Shown here: positions 31,060 to 42,717 of the stretch, in pieces
Layout of the letters: each line of letters opens with the position of its first letter
Numbering within the stretch: the first letter of the stretch is position 1
Assembly: GCA_030762175.1 (NCBI GenBank)
Contig: CM060843.1
Span: forward strand, 25,177,001-25,241,000
Source of the DNA: Metallyticus violacea
Lineage: Eukaryota; Arthropoda; Insecta; Mantodea; Metallyticidae
DNA length: 64,000 bases
Reading direction: 5' to 3'
Program-made: the position numbers and the translations under genes
The notes under the pieces: model-generated
What the model was told of the DNA's origin: nothing
Database searches by the model: none
The model's input: the letters and a program-made list of their open reading frames with translations, nothing else

Positions 31060-32330
31060 GCCATTCTACTCCCCCCCCCCCCCCCATTCACTATTTTCTC
31101 TCGTTGTCATTACCCCTACTATCTCTTTCATTTCTTCCGTATCCTTTTTCTAATTCTTTTTTCTTTCCATTCAGCTCCATTTTTATTTAAAGTTAATTGC
31201 TCCTCATTTTCGCTTTCCTTCGGCACCTCCTTTCTTAGTCCTTTCATTAGATCTGGCTTTCATTTTAATATCCATGTTTTCTTTTATTTGTTTATTTCCC
31301 CTTCAACTTTTGTATTCCCCTTTCTGCCCTTTCTACTGTCTATACTGACATATTATTTCTTTCGCACTTGCTTATTATTCTCAGTTTGTTTTCTTTGTGC
31401 CTTCTTATTTTGCTTTTGCTATTCTTTTTACGTTGTCTGTTCTCCTGCTGTTTTTACTGTCCCATCTGTTTTCTTATTTTATCTTGTTGTCTTGTGTTTC
31501 ATTCCTTTACCTTTAACCTTACCTTACCTTAGCTGAAATTTCAGTTCTTCTCTTTCTTTTTCCTTCTCATATTCTGGACTCGTTTTTCTTTTTTCTCTTT
31601 TGTTTTTAGTGTCAAGTTTTTCCCCCATGTGGTTTTCCTCTTCTCTTCTATTATTTATTACGCATTTATTCCACCTTTTTCCTTCCATCTCTTATTTCTT
31701 TGTGCTTACATACGACTGACTTTCCTATTAAATCTCCTGTTCCCTTCTCAATTTCCCTTCTTCAGCTCTTTGTTTTGTTCTACCTTTTCTTTCCATGCTT
31801 CCAATGTTCTATTGCCTTCTTTCTTTGTACCATTCTACTCATTTTCTTTCTCTTTTTCTCTAATTTTTATTGTAATTGCTGCTCTTTTTCTTTTTTATTT
31901 CTTGGTTTTTGACAATTTTAACTTTTCTTCCCCTTTTCGTCTATTCTTACTGTTTCTTTCGTATTCGGCGTTTTATTTTCTTTTCTTCTAGTATTTTTAC
32001 TGTTATATATCGTTATTCGTTTTCTCTTTGTTGCTTTTCCTGTCTTTTATCCCTTTTCTTTCCACTTTTTTTTTACCTTAATTTAACTATTCCATCTCCT
32101 TTCTCTTGCTTTTTCTATAATCCTATTCTTATTTAGCGCATTTGTCTATTTTTCTTAACGTTCTTTTGTCTAATTCTTTCCTTTTTCTCATTTTCCTCCC
32201 TGATGGCACTTCTGCTTTTTATTATTTTTCTCTCTTTCTTTAATATTTCCTGGCTATCTTGCCCTTGACATGTTTCTGCTTCCTATTTTCTTCTCTTTTT
32301 TCATGTCTTATTCTCTCTGCTCGTCATCTC
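31060..32330 (+). repeat. Long pyrimidine-rich tract (about 1.25 kb)
   Basis: The plus strand is strongly enriched in T and C, with few purines, beginning at a run of about 17 C bases (about 31070-31086). It has no fixed period; CTTTT, TTCCC and TTTCTC blocks recur irregularly. The hydrophobic open frames at 31288-31536, 31629-31991, 31700-31912 and 31876-32136 (Phe, Leu, Ser, Tyr) simply reflect this composition and are not membrane proteins. Confidence 0.8.
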
Positions 32331-33965
32331 CTTGGTAACGGCATTAGCAGGGAACTCCGCGTGAAATCAAAGGGGACACATGAGTATTTTCTCTGTCACG
32401 TGGTGCGTGCTTCCTGTTAATTTCCCGGCCATTCCCTCCCTAATCGCTTGATGTTTTCATTTTTATTCCACAAACTCACAACAAGCGCTCGGAAGTGAAT
32501 TACGGTTTCCCTGCGTTTTTCGTTGCTATAACTTACTGTAATGTTCTCTGCCTCCTTCACGAAACAGTTAAGCTCTCATGCTAATTGCCCGTGTCATTAT
32601 TACAGTCACGAAGCTAACGCCACGTCCCAATCTCTAGGTTCCTAAGCTCGCCATTGTGTGGCCTCCGACATTCTGTGCATTATTCCGCTCATGCCCCTGC
32701 TCTTCCGTATAACAAAAGACGGATAGCATCAACAACGATCATTTGTTTATTTGTTCCAAGGTGATTATTATTCAGTAAACCTCTCACTTTTTGAGCCCGC
32801 TAACCACAGCGTACAGAGCAGTATGGTCTATTACAAAGGTTAATAAAGGTATATTACGACTAGTTAATAAACTTGCGCCCAGCCTGAACCCTTTAAAACC
32901 TTCTGGTTTTATGGATATATGGATTTGTAGCTTGAAGCAAAATTCTGTTCCACAACTCTTGTACTTTACAACTCCATACTTGCAAGTGTACAAGTGATTT
33001 TTGTTGTTCTGGTACACAGAAGTATTAATTTTAGTCGGGCACTGGTCATTTGTATACATTTCTCTACAAGTATAGGAACATTGGTATCTTGAAAATTAGC
33101 ACAAGTTTGTTATCGTTTTAATAGTTTTGGGAATCAGCGATAAGTATTAGCAAAAGTGATGATAATGATGCGTAGAAATGTCTATAGAAAGAATAAATTT
33201 GTATTTGTGTACAACGATACAGTTAGGTTAAGTGCAATTAAAGTACGGCTTAAGACTGATTTCCTATTTCAAATACTTATTTCAGACCAGCATATTACTT
33301 AATGTATTTATAAGGTTCTTTCTACATATCACAAAAATAGTTTCTTTTTATTCTTCATTCTCTTTTGACACAATATTCTCAATTTTTGCTTATATTGAGA
33401 ACGTAATTGTCAAGCAATATAAACAAATAAATAAATATAAATGATCAAATGGACTAATAAATAAATTACCGAAAGCAATCGGGAAGCTCGATTCTTCTGC
33501 CATTTCTCGACGACTGAAATTGATGCTCCTAAATATAGCCGTAAGTGACTGTGGTCTCAAAGTGGATTATTACGCTTGAATATCGACAAATGCATAATAA
33601 AGCATTTAAATGGTCGTTATATCTGAGTAAAAATACAAGAAGCATGTAGCAGGAATGACAGCAATCCTCTCTGTATATTAAAAATTCCTAAGGAGCGGAT
33701 ATAACCTAATTCAAGGTATGATGATGTATGACAAACAGCTGTTCCTCCATCTTGCTTTTATATGACTTCACTTGTAACTTTTACTAATATTTTACAAGTG
33801 TTGTACTTTCGTGGAACAGAAAGTTACAAACCACACTTTACAAGGACTTGTACTAATACACTTGTATGTATTAGACCATACCTTTATGGAATAGGACCCT
33901 GGTGTTACCGTTGCTGCTACCAACTTACACTACAAGCTATGCAAGCATTGTTACGCCTGCTTTCA
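32331..33965. other. No gene seen; GC-richer part at 32331-32710
   Basis: The first 380 bp right of the pyrimidine tract is of higher complexity and GC content than average, with no long frame; it could be a conserved non-coding element. Around 32950-33060 and 33760-33880 the words ACTTGTAC/CTTGTA recur in both orientations (potential small hairpins). The 91-codon minus frame at 32784-33059 is unrecognised. Confidence 0.4.
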
Positions 33966-34012
33966 CGAACGTCAGCGGAGAAAACCGAAGCGGAGTTGGC
34001 ACCTCTTCTAAA
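33966..34012 (-). repeat. Module of repeat R1, inverted copy b
   Basis: On the minus strand this reads CCGCTTCGGTTTTCTCCGCT then GACGTTCGTGAAAGCAGGCG. It matches 35497-35541 at about nine positions in ten, and 26925-26971 less closely. It lies inverted 1.5 kb from copy c. Confidence 0.6.
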
Positions 34013-35190
34013 TTTCTGTGTTATTGTTTTGTTATAACGAACAGCGGGATTCCCGTGTGAGTTAGAAAATGTAAATATGGAAAAGTTGAATGTTATTGCC
34101 CCTTTTCTAAAAAGACAGCAATCGTCAAATGTCAGTTAGATAGTGTTAGTGCTATATTACTTTTTTGTAAATAATGAGTGAATCAAAACTGTTCGTACAC
34201 CTGGAAGGTGAGAGGGATTAGTACAATAAAATCTAAGACGTGTGTGTCTACACTATACCCCGAAAAGTTGAATATGCGGGTACAAAACAATATTAAAAAG
34301 TATATACTCTGTATTTGTTTTAAAGATTTAACACACTGACATAAAAATCCACGTTTGCTTAGAAATATGTTCCATGTCACAACTTTAAAAATGTATAATA
34401 AATTTAATAATTTTGTTCGTTTTTACCTTTTTGTAAATGTTTTTGAACGATAGATTTCTAAATGGTCTAGAAAGTTTCAATGTGCATAAAGACGAAAGCG
34501 TGAAAAGTTTCATATCATTGGGTTGAATCGTTTCTATATTAGATGATACATTTCCATTTGTGAAAAATGTCAAAAACAGAAACTACTGCATTATGTAGCA
34601 TAATTTTGCATTTTGGGCTGTTTTATGGTATCGTCAGTGTAGCTATCGTGCCATTACTGGGTCTAACACTTAAGATATATATCTGTTCTCAATGAAAAGG
34701 AAGAAATATTAGTACAAGTGAGCAAACAAGAAAGTCTCAATTGTTTTGTAGCCAGCCCTATCAGAACAAAAACAAAAATTTTTCTTACGTGTTTTGGATG
34801 CCATTATGAGAATTTCCACAACAACAGAACTTGAAATTGTGAAGAAGCACGCGGCATCCTTAAAGGCAACATTAGCCGCAGTTCTAAACCAAAATGAACA
34901 AATATCCAAGCCCAAATGTAAAGAAATATCTCAAAAGAGCAATAATTTTCCACAGAGAAGACTCTTTGCTAGAAAGGAGAGAGAGAGAGAGAGAGAGACA
35001 GAGACAGAGAGGGAACATCTCATCGCATTCGTCTTGCAAAACCTAATACAACGGAAGCGAACAACCGCGCTTTCTTTGCTGCAAGATGGAAAAGAAGCCA
35101 TTAGCACCACCTCAAATTAACAAATATCACCTTACACAGTTGGGAATACAGCAAACTTATAGTGTTAAAAACGCATGCATTTTCCTTTAT
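34013..35190. other. Spacer between inverted R1 modules
   Basis: AT-rich. The plus frame at 34794-35120 (108 codons, TTELEIVKKHAASLKATLAA) ends in an Arg-Glu run encoded by a (GA)n microsatellite at about 34976-34999 and is not recognised. Confidence 0.4.
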
Positions 35191-35192
35191 TG

Positions 35193-35194
<2 letters not shown>

Positions 35195-35243
<49 letters not shown>

Positions 35244-35257
35244 TTATTATTATTATT
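35195..35257. repeat. (ATT)n microsatellite
   Basis: About 20 units with one interruption near 35241. It encodes the meaningless tyrosine run of the overlapping frame. Confidence 0.95.
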
Positions 35258-35545
35258 TTCGTGCTACTTTGCTACAGTACAGTTTCCCATTTCGCTGTTT
35301 ACTGAATGTGAATAACTATTAACCTGCTTCCTACAACGTTTATTTTTAGCGTGTGATTACTTGTTTCTGTGTGCTAAGACTCTTCCATCTGCCTTCTTTT
35401 GTTGAGCTCACACTACCACACTTCTCTTGAACTACCTAAATTTTCTCACGTGTTTTCTCCTCTGGCCTCTTCTTTTGCGATTAACATTCATCAATTCCGC
35501 TTCGGTTTTTTCCGCTGGCGTTCGTGAAAGGAGGCGTGACTGGAG
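35255..35545 (+). repeat. Dispersed repeat R1, copy c
   Basis: Homologous along its length to 26740-26975, with the strongest match in the last 45 bp (CGGTTTTTTCCGCTGGCGTT, then CGTGAAAGGAGGCGTGAC). It directly follows the (ATT)n microsatellite. Function and class unknown. Confidence 0.55.
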
Positions 35546-36860
35546 CCAATGTTTCTATGGTCTGTATGGGTAAGTCTACCATCACAATATTTAAAACACT
35601 TTGCTGCAGTTTATTCCGCAAGGGAGCAGCAATATTGTTCTGTTGTTTAGTAATTTAATCTTTCGATGGTAGATGGCACAAGTACAAACAAGTATAAGTA
35701 TTCTGCAACTTAACTTTTAATAATCACAAAAATTCACGTTTTATATGCTCACTTAGAACTAATTTGCTTTTTATTTTCATTGTCACTTTTGGCCTAACCT
35801 ATTTCCTGCAATTTCACAACAATTAATGTTTGATAATGAAGGTAGAATGGAGAAAGATCCGCAATTCTCCATATCTTGTCTATCCCTATGTAAAAAAGAG
35901 GAATAATATTTACAATTTTAAGCTAATCTGCAAAAATGTTTGTTCTAAGCATGTGTTTATAATAGAAATAAGAGGCATAACAAATTCAGAGATGCAGGAT
36001 TAAAAAACTGTAATTGGAATGTTAACTATTATTTGTGAAAACTTTGTTTTAACAGAGTTGACAATATAAATGACTTGTTTATGTCAGTGGGATAAATAAA
36101 TGTGTCATAGGTTTAATTTAGTAGCTTTTAGACAAGGCTTGATACACATAAGATGTCACTGATGACAGAGCCCGGAAGTTAGGCAAAATGCTTTTTCTAT
36201 TTGGTGGGTATATTTAAGAGAGATAGAAATTAACATGTTTCCGTACATGTGGGGTCGATAGAGCCTTTGAGGGGGGGGGATATGTTGGCTTATATAGCTT
36301 ATTTTAAGGTTTAAAATCTTATTTATGAATTTTAAAAAGCACATAAAGAAGTTCAATTTATCGAGGTGAAAAAAGTTATAAAATTAATAGGAATGTTCAT
36401 CTCACAAAAATATCTATTGAGAATCTTATTATACATTTATTTCTTTCAAGCAGTCAAAAAATTTCTCCTCAATCCATCCACTATAGCTCTTTAAATAACA
36501 GAACCTTCATTAGTGAAAGGAACACATGGTTGCGTCGGGCCTACGAATATCAGGAAATAGAGAGGATGAGGGATGTACTGTAGTTTTGAATAGTTTTGGC
36601 GAATGGCCTTATATCGATCTTCACGATACAATTCTAGGACATGTATGGTAGAAACAACTTCTAGGCTGCATAAAGTAAACAACAATTGCAAGCGAGAAAG
36701 ATGAGAGTGGTACAGCTGTGCAATAAACAGTGCCTGCAATATGTTCAGTATGGAAGTAAGAGAGATGCTAACCTGATTCCCCTATAAACCATAAACAGAA
36801 AATGAACTCGACCCGACTCGATATGAGCATCTTTTGCTCATCCGCCAGGGCTATTCAAAA
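35546..36860. other. AT-rich sequence, no gene seen
   Basis: No family recognised. A short G run is at about 36271-36279. Confidence 0.5.
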
Positions 36861-36867
36861 CTATTTT

Positions 36868-37275
36868 ACTTTGTCTTGATCAACATTTCCATGATGTCCT
36901 GAAAGGTGAATGTTGTAACTGGCATGATTCCTTTCGAAATAGCTTGTTTTAAATATGCTCCAATCACTTCAGTGGAAATAGGACATTCTTTACCCATAAT
37001 CATTATTATTGCATGCATCAGATATTGAGAGTTTGTTTCTAATGCTAGAGATAATATCTCACTTTAATTTACTTCTATTTCCACTCTTAGGTCGCTAATG
37101 AATTCTTGCTTGACTCTATTGATCAAGTAAGCGAATATTTTCTTAAAAGTTTTATATACGTAACCTATAAAGCGACTTTCGAGATCGAAGGACACCACCT
37201 CTCTATTAGGCAGCTTCCCAATTGTCCTCATGAGACTGAATTGGACCCCATTCCAGACCTTCCTAATTTAGAAAA
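36868..37275 (-). pseudogene. Unrecognised degraded coding stretch
   Basis: The minus strand reads as one frame of about 130 codons with a single internal stop. The first part is VWNGVQFSLMRTIGKLPN and SFDLESRFIGYVYKTFKKIF, ending EVEIEVN-like before TAA at about 37064-37066. The second continues in the same frame with SLALETNSQYLMHAI, STEVIGAYLKQAISKGIM and FTFQDIMEMLIKTK, then stops. Composition looks protein-like. A single nonsense codon in an otherwise open frame suggests a decayed gene or pseudo-exon. I recognise no family; a viral or transposon origin is possible but not shown. Confidence 0.25.
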
Positions 37276-37466
37276 TTTCTAAGCAGGTATCGCGGACCAC
37301 CGGTCCAGCAGTCAACAGCGCTAACTTCTAGACTAAGAGGGCGGTCAAATAAACAACAGAATCTACAAATAAATTTAATAAAATTGAAACTACACTCCCC
37401 CTCTCTGTATCATCTCTTTATTGAATTAATGTGCAAAGTGAATGTGAATTTGTAGTTGCCTGGTAA

Positions 37467-37530
<64 letters not shown>
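37467..37530. repeat. (AAT)n microsatellite
   Basis: About 21 units without interruption. Confidence 0.95.
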
Positions 37531-38150
37531 TATTTTGGCCATTATTTAACTCTCTTAATATTCTGATAATTTTTATTTTACTCGCATTTCACTTCCTAAC
37601 ATAAAAATCGCATTGCCTTTCTCTGTTTCACAATGTGATGTTTGTAAGATAAATAATAATATCAATAAAATATGTGTGTTACAAAATGAACCGTAATGTA
37701 AACACTCTTAACCTCTGTCTACTGATATGGTTTGTTCAGGTACTGAATGAAAGTCATAAAATAGGTTCCTTCTCCAATTGGCCTAATTTTTCTTTTAACT
37801 GCCCCAAAACTATACCGCATCGCTACAAGTTACAGTTTGATTTAGCCACATACAAAACATATATTGTCTCCAAATTCTGTTTTAATGAATGTTATGTGAA
37901 AGTTGCAACAATTATTCATATATTACCTGGATACAGATTATATTAATGAATAAAACTGGAGAAAGTGTTCTTCTCTTTTAGAAAATATTTTGTAACTAGC
38001 AAACCACACGTGCAGTTATGTGCACGGTTTGCGATTTCTCGTCAGGAATGCTGTATTATAACGGCTTGAATAAAAAGCTGTCAGAAATCGACGAAATATT
38101 TCAAAATGATTTCGTCTCACTCTTTCACATCCTTTAAATCCACAATGCCT
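37531..38150. other. AT-rich sequence, no gene seen
   Basis: The 90-codon plus frame at 37674-37946 is unrecognised. Confidence 0.45.
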
Positions 38151-38345
38151 TCCTAAAGCCCTTTTCGATTTCAAGGCTGCTCAGAATTTCCAATCCCGTG
38201 AGATTAAGGATCGAAGCGGCGTTGCCAAGCAACGGTGCCCACGTGGATTGGATTGAAATTGACAACCAGATGGGGCGTCTTATCACGCCAGGTGTTTTGC
38301 CCTTAAAGGCGCGTTTGTGAGAAGCCCCCTTATCTTTGCATTTAG
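38150..38345. promoter_or_regulatory. GC-richer block with RFX X-box-like site
   Basis: In an AT-rich setting this 200-bp block has GTTGCCAAGCAAC at 38221-38233, which fits the RFX-factor X-box consensus (GTNRCC, short spacer, RGYAAC), a CACGTG E-box at 38240-38245 and two CTTATC (GATA-type) motifs at about 38279 and 38330. There is no open frame. Such motif clusters are seen in promoters and enhancers; no adjacent gene is visible, so the role is inferred. Confidence 0.3.
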
Positions 38346-39281
38346 TATTTTATGCTTATACTGCACAATGAATGGTCTGCGGTACTGAGTGCAGTTGAAT
38401 GACTGAAGAACAAATCATTTCATTCCCCATTTTAATATTACATTGCAGAATCTCAAGTAGATATCTGAAATCCAATAACGATCTATTTGCTTTTTGTGAA
38501 CGCAAGTCATAAATGTACTAAATGCATTGCAGGTTGTATTAGATTTTGGAAGCATCTGAGCAAAAGAAAGACAACTGCTGTAACCCTTATTGACAATGAA
38601 AACCTTTTATTCTTAACTCACCAAAACTGTTTCGGAAAGTTATATTTTCTTGTGTAATTTGTGAGGCAACTGCAAATCTTCCTTTGTATTTAAGGAAGAG
38701 TAGTTGAAGTGAAGAGAGTATACTATACATGTAGCAATTATTCTGTTGGTATGTCTCAGGATCCATTTTGAGCCTATGTTTTGTTTTTATTATGGGTGTG
38801 CAAGACTTGCCATTTTTGGTTTAATGTACTATGGTTATATCCCATTTGCTGTTAATAGTATATCATTAAATGAATAGGTTGTGCAAAAATGAGCTCTCTC
38901 TCTAGAAAAAAATTAACGAATTTCATTACGTGAGTGTTCTCTAATGCTACGGATTTAGCATTATAAATGGAGTTATTTTGTTGGGAAATATCAGTGGTCC
39001 AAAAATTCTTTTTACTGGTAAAGAAAGCAATACATATTACAGCCGACAATGACTTCAAGGTTTCTGCTGATTCTGTGCAAAGAGAAGAGGTACTGCTTTA
39101 GTATCTGAGTTTCACTTTAGATTCGAATCCGAGATCCACATTTTCAAATATTTCAAAAACTGCTGACAACGTTTTTTGTTTTCCTCAGGCATTATAGACA
39201 GTAGATGTCGAATATAAATTATATAAAATAAGTTGGGAAAATAATTTTGGGAAAGAAGAGTTTAGGTTTAAGATTAGCTTA
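38346..39281. other. AT-rich sequence, no gene seen
   Basis: No long frame or repeat recognised. Confidence 0.5.
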
Positions 39282-39405
39282 CCTCCCCGTCTGATGAGGA
39301 TTTAGGAAAATCTGAAAAACCTCAAGAAGGACAGTTCTGGCGGGATTTGAACGGCAGAGCTGCCGTTTACGAGTACGTGCTATGCCGACTCCGGCCACTC
39401 TAGTT
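39282..39405 (-). mobile_element. Divergent SINE-B-like fragment (5' half)
   Basis: Minus strand: GTGGCCGGAGTCGGCATAGC (A-box region), GTTCAAATCCCGCC (B box), AGAACTGTCCTTC, GGTTTTTCAGATTTTCCTAA and CGGGGAGGTAAGC. The order equals the first half of SINE-B, but the head differs and the 3' half is absent, so it is either an old or a separate subfamily. Confidence 0.55.
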
Positions 39406-40080
39406 TCGATATTAACAACAAACTATTGTCTAATTATAGTTCATGCTATAAATGTACAGATAAATTTTTAAAACATTTAATGAACATTTTTGAAAATAAG
39501 GCAGCAAAAGAGGGGAAATTTCACATACTTTTTTTCTTAAAAATTTTAATAAGTACGCCATTGATTTTTATGTCTCCTTAGACCTTTTATTAATTAAAAA
39601 GTATATTCTTATAATGTTGGTTTTAATAAACAGAAGAAAAAAGTTTGATATTACAAAAGGAAAATGAAGTGTGCATGTTTCACAAATGTTGCAGTAAATC
39701 CAAGAACAATTAGGCAGCACTAATATCTTGATATTGTCATATATCTAGAGCACAAATGAAATGGAAAATTAAAAAAAAATAATAAAACGTGTTTTGTACT
39801 CGCATAAAAACACAAAGTTTTTACTGTGTCCGGATAGTAACTGGAGAAGAACAGGAACGATTTACATTCCATACGGTTCTTGCCCTATATATGTTCTGCA
39901 GTGAAATAAGCCAAGAAGTACACAGTTACATTAAGGATATTATCTGGGGATGAAATACGTTCTAAGTACATAAATACACATGCTCAGTCTCAAACATATA
40001 ATAAAATTATTTAAGCTGGAATAGAGAGGGGGCGGGAGAGCAGTACATTTCATACATTGTTATACGCTATACAGTGATTC
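39406..40080. other. AT-rich sequence, no gene seen
   Basis: Nothing recognised. Confidence 0.5.
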
Positions 40081-40081
40081 A

Positions 40082-41188
40082 AGGGCTGTTCTAAAATTTC
40101 TCGGCCTGACTCAGAGATGTCGTGAAAATGGTCAAATTATTATGGTGGTTGTTCAGTATTATCCTTTAAATGATGCGCTGTAAAGTTTCAGACGCCTATG
40201 TGTAGTCGTTTGTTTGTGACGATATTGTAAACAAACTAGTGTTAACAATTTCTATAAAACTGAAATACGAGCTATGATAAAGTACTTCGTTTTGAAGGGT
40301 TTAATCTCGCGCTCCGGACATTCCAAAACTGCTACGACCGACGGACGAGATTGTGACAAAAATTCACAATGTCGTATTCAATGATAGCCGATTGAAGGCA
40401 GGCAGGACATTGCAAAGACATCGATAGGGTATGAGAAAGCTTTCCACTCGATTGGAGCAGCGTTATTTACAATGAACCAAAAACGCACTCGAATGAACAT
40501 TTCGCAAGAGTGTTTAGACATGTTTAAACGCAATTTGAATGAATTTCTCCAACGTATCATAACAGAATATAAAACATGAATTCATCACTACACGCCAGAG
40601 ATGAAGGAGCAGTTCAAACAGTTCATGGAAAATGGTGAAAGTGCACCAAAGAATGCAAAAACGGTTCCATCTGTAGGAAAAGGTGTGACTACGGTTTTCT
40701 GCCATTTTCATGTTGTGGTACCGTAGGCTAACTCTAGAAGGGCAGAACCATCATAGGGGAGTATTACGCTTCACTGCTGAATCAATTGAAGGATCCTATG
40801 CAGGCTAACCGTCCATACCTTGCGAAAAAGAAAGGTCTCTCTTATCACGAAAATGCATACACGTCTGGGATTGTTGCTATAAAACTGCATTACTTTCACT
40901 TCCAAGTGCTTCCACATCCGCCATATTCACCGGATCTGCCTCCCAGCGATTACTTTTTGTTCCCAAACCTGAATAAATGGCTGAATGGACGAAGATTCAC
41001 ATCAAATGACGAGGTTGAAGCTGACACAGACGGTTATTTCTCACAGTTGAACAAATCTTATTTTACTGCGGGCATTAAAGTTGGAATGTCGTTGGACAAA
41101 ACATATTGATTTACAAGGTCACTATGTTGGATAAAAGTAAATAAATCTTGTGTTTCTTGGTCAGGCCAAGAGTTTTCAGAACACCTCT
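40082..41188 (+). mobile_element. Mariner transposon M4, decayed
   Basis: The left end AGGGCTGTTCTAAAATTTCT followed by CGGCCTGAC matches the reverse complement of the right end (AGAGGTGTTCTGAAAACTCT, TGGCCTGAC). The element is about 1.1 kb, somewhat short for mariner. It differs from the M1/M2/M6 family in both ends and protein. Confidence 0.75.
40365..41109 (+). pseudogene. Mariner transposase pseudogene of M4
   Basis: Fragments in several frames: NDSRLK near 40379, KRTRMNISQECLDMF (about 40478-40525), then EYKT-stop-IHHYTPEMKEQ at 40565-40610. Mariners have a tryptophan (TWIHHYTPE) where this copy has TGA, a single G-to-A change next to the first catalytic aspartate region. The C-terminal frame at 40786-41109 has SYHENAYT (second aspartate of HDNA changed to E) and PPYSPDLPPSDYFLFPNLNK with the third aspartate. 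No functional protein is possible. Confidence 0.75.
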
Positions 41189-41640
41189 AGTACTTTGCCA
41201 TATGTTGTCTTAAGACTATTTAAATATTGTGCTTTATTTAATTGTGAATTCGCCAATTAAATAGATCTTATTGCATACATATACCGTAAAATCAGATAGG
41301 AATAAATATTGTAGTCACATGCACCTAAATATCTTATGTTTCCCATTTTCCATGCAAAGAATTGTTAAGTTCAAAAATATTAAAAGGTAAATTTTCTTGG
41401 TCCTTATATATATCACAAAATTGCATTAGGTCTCATAGCACTGACATTGAAAACACATATGAAAGAGAGAAAGAAAGAAGAAAAAAAGCATTTGTTCCGG
41501 TAAGTATGAATAAACAATTATTTGTGGTATTGTGATATTTTGAAACTGTTTCTCCTTAACAATTTCATTTCCAGATGTGAGATGCTGTAAAACAAGATAT
41601 AACTACAAAAGCCGACTGCGAGAAATTATTTTCATTCTGT
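41189..41640. other. AT-rich sequence, no gene seen
   Basis: Nothing recognised apart from a purine-rich GAAAGAGAGAAAGAAAGAAG segment near 41460. Confidence 0.5.
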
Positions 41641-41674
41641 AATTGTTACAACACTGGGGTCGTTTGATAAAAAC

Positions 41675-41990
41675 TTTTGTTGCGTGTTGGACGAGAAGGG
41701 GTTGGCATCCCTGGTAATGACCGCCATATGGTGCCACACTCAACGTCTTCAACTCTCATCGAACATGGCGAGGTAACATCTCTTGTTATTCTTTGTTGTA
41801 AAAGTTGCAGAGAGCTACGATTTTCTAACCCCGACATCACAGTTTATTGGCAAGGCGGCGCCCGACGCTGAGGCGCCTCTCCCAGCATCCCTTCAGGCCA
41901 GACGATCTTTTTCCCCCCTTCCTCTTTCATCTCTCTCTCCCCAGAGTTGTGGTCTTGTGGCTACCCGCCATGCACTAGGCACCTTATAGA
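41675..41990. other. GC-rich island with short frames on both strands
   Basis: Sequence around 41850-41885 (GGCGGCGCCCGACGCTGAGG) contrasts with the AT-rich surroundings. Frames of 64-68 codons occur on both strands, none recognised. It may be a regulatory or promoter-type element, or a fragment of an unrecognised repeat. Confidence 0.3.
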
Positions 41991-42000
41991 AAGCGTCAAC

Positions 42001-42717
42001 TGTTCTTTTTTTTTTTTTTCTAAAGAAAAAAGAAAACGAATTTTTGGTTATTGAAATAGCAATGATTTAATTTTGCTTTCACACTCTGCGGAAACTCTAT
42101 GCATAAACGAACCGCTATTTATTATAAGAACTATGTGTGATTCTTTTAATTGCTTTTTGTTGCTCGTTTTTCCATTTTTGTTGAAGTACATCATTTAACA
42201 CCCTTTTATGTTTAAAGGCTCTTAAAATTTACTAAAATCAGTTAATGTAATTTTAAAGGGGAGCCAAACGCCACAACCCTTCCAATGTTAAATTTAATAA
42301 ACTCATTACCCTCTCTCCCAAAAACTATTACAAAAAGCTGATTTTGTTCATGGTGCATTTATTCACATGCCATATGAAAAAGAAGTTGCACTGAATAGTA
42401 AAAATATTACAATTTTGTTAATATTATGCACTTTTTATTAAAAATGTTTGAATTTTAATTTAAAAATATAGTATTTCCAATTTTTTAAAATTTGTATGGA
42501 AAAAGCAATGTTATCAAAAATTGAATATAAACATGAATTAAAAGGCAGCTCATACTTGTAAAAAACAAACAAAAAAATCCCTAGGGCAAATACGAAGTGC
42601 ATAGTTGGTAGTACTACGGAATGAATGACGCAACATAGTTGCAGTTGAACGTTTGTGTTCATTCTGTTCATAGTACACTCAATGTGCAGAACTAGGAATG
42701 GAGCTTGCGGTGTGTTA
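42001..42717. other. AT-rich sequence, no gene seen
   Basis: Includes a T run at about 42007-42020. The minus frame 42438-42671 is unrecognised. Confidence 0.5.

Noticed and set aside
31288..32136. Hydrophobic Phe/Leu/Ser frames resembling multi-pass membrane proteins
   Set aside because: They lie wholly inside the pyrimidine-rich tract and overlap one another in different frames, so they reflect composition only.
34794..35120. 108-codon plus-strand frame as a gene
   Set aside because: Its second half is a (GA)n microsatellite translated as Arg-Glu repeats, and the first half has no recognised similarity.
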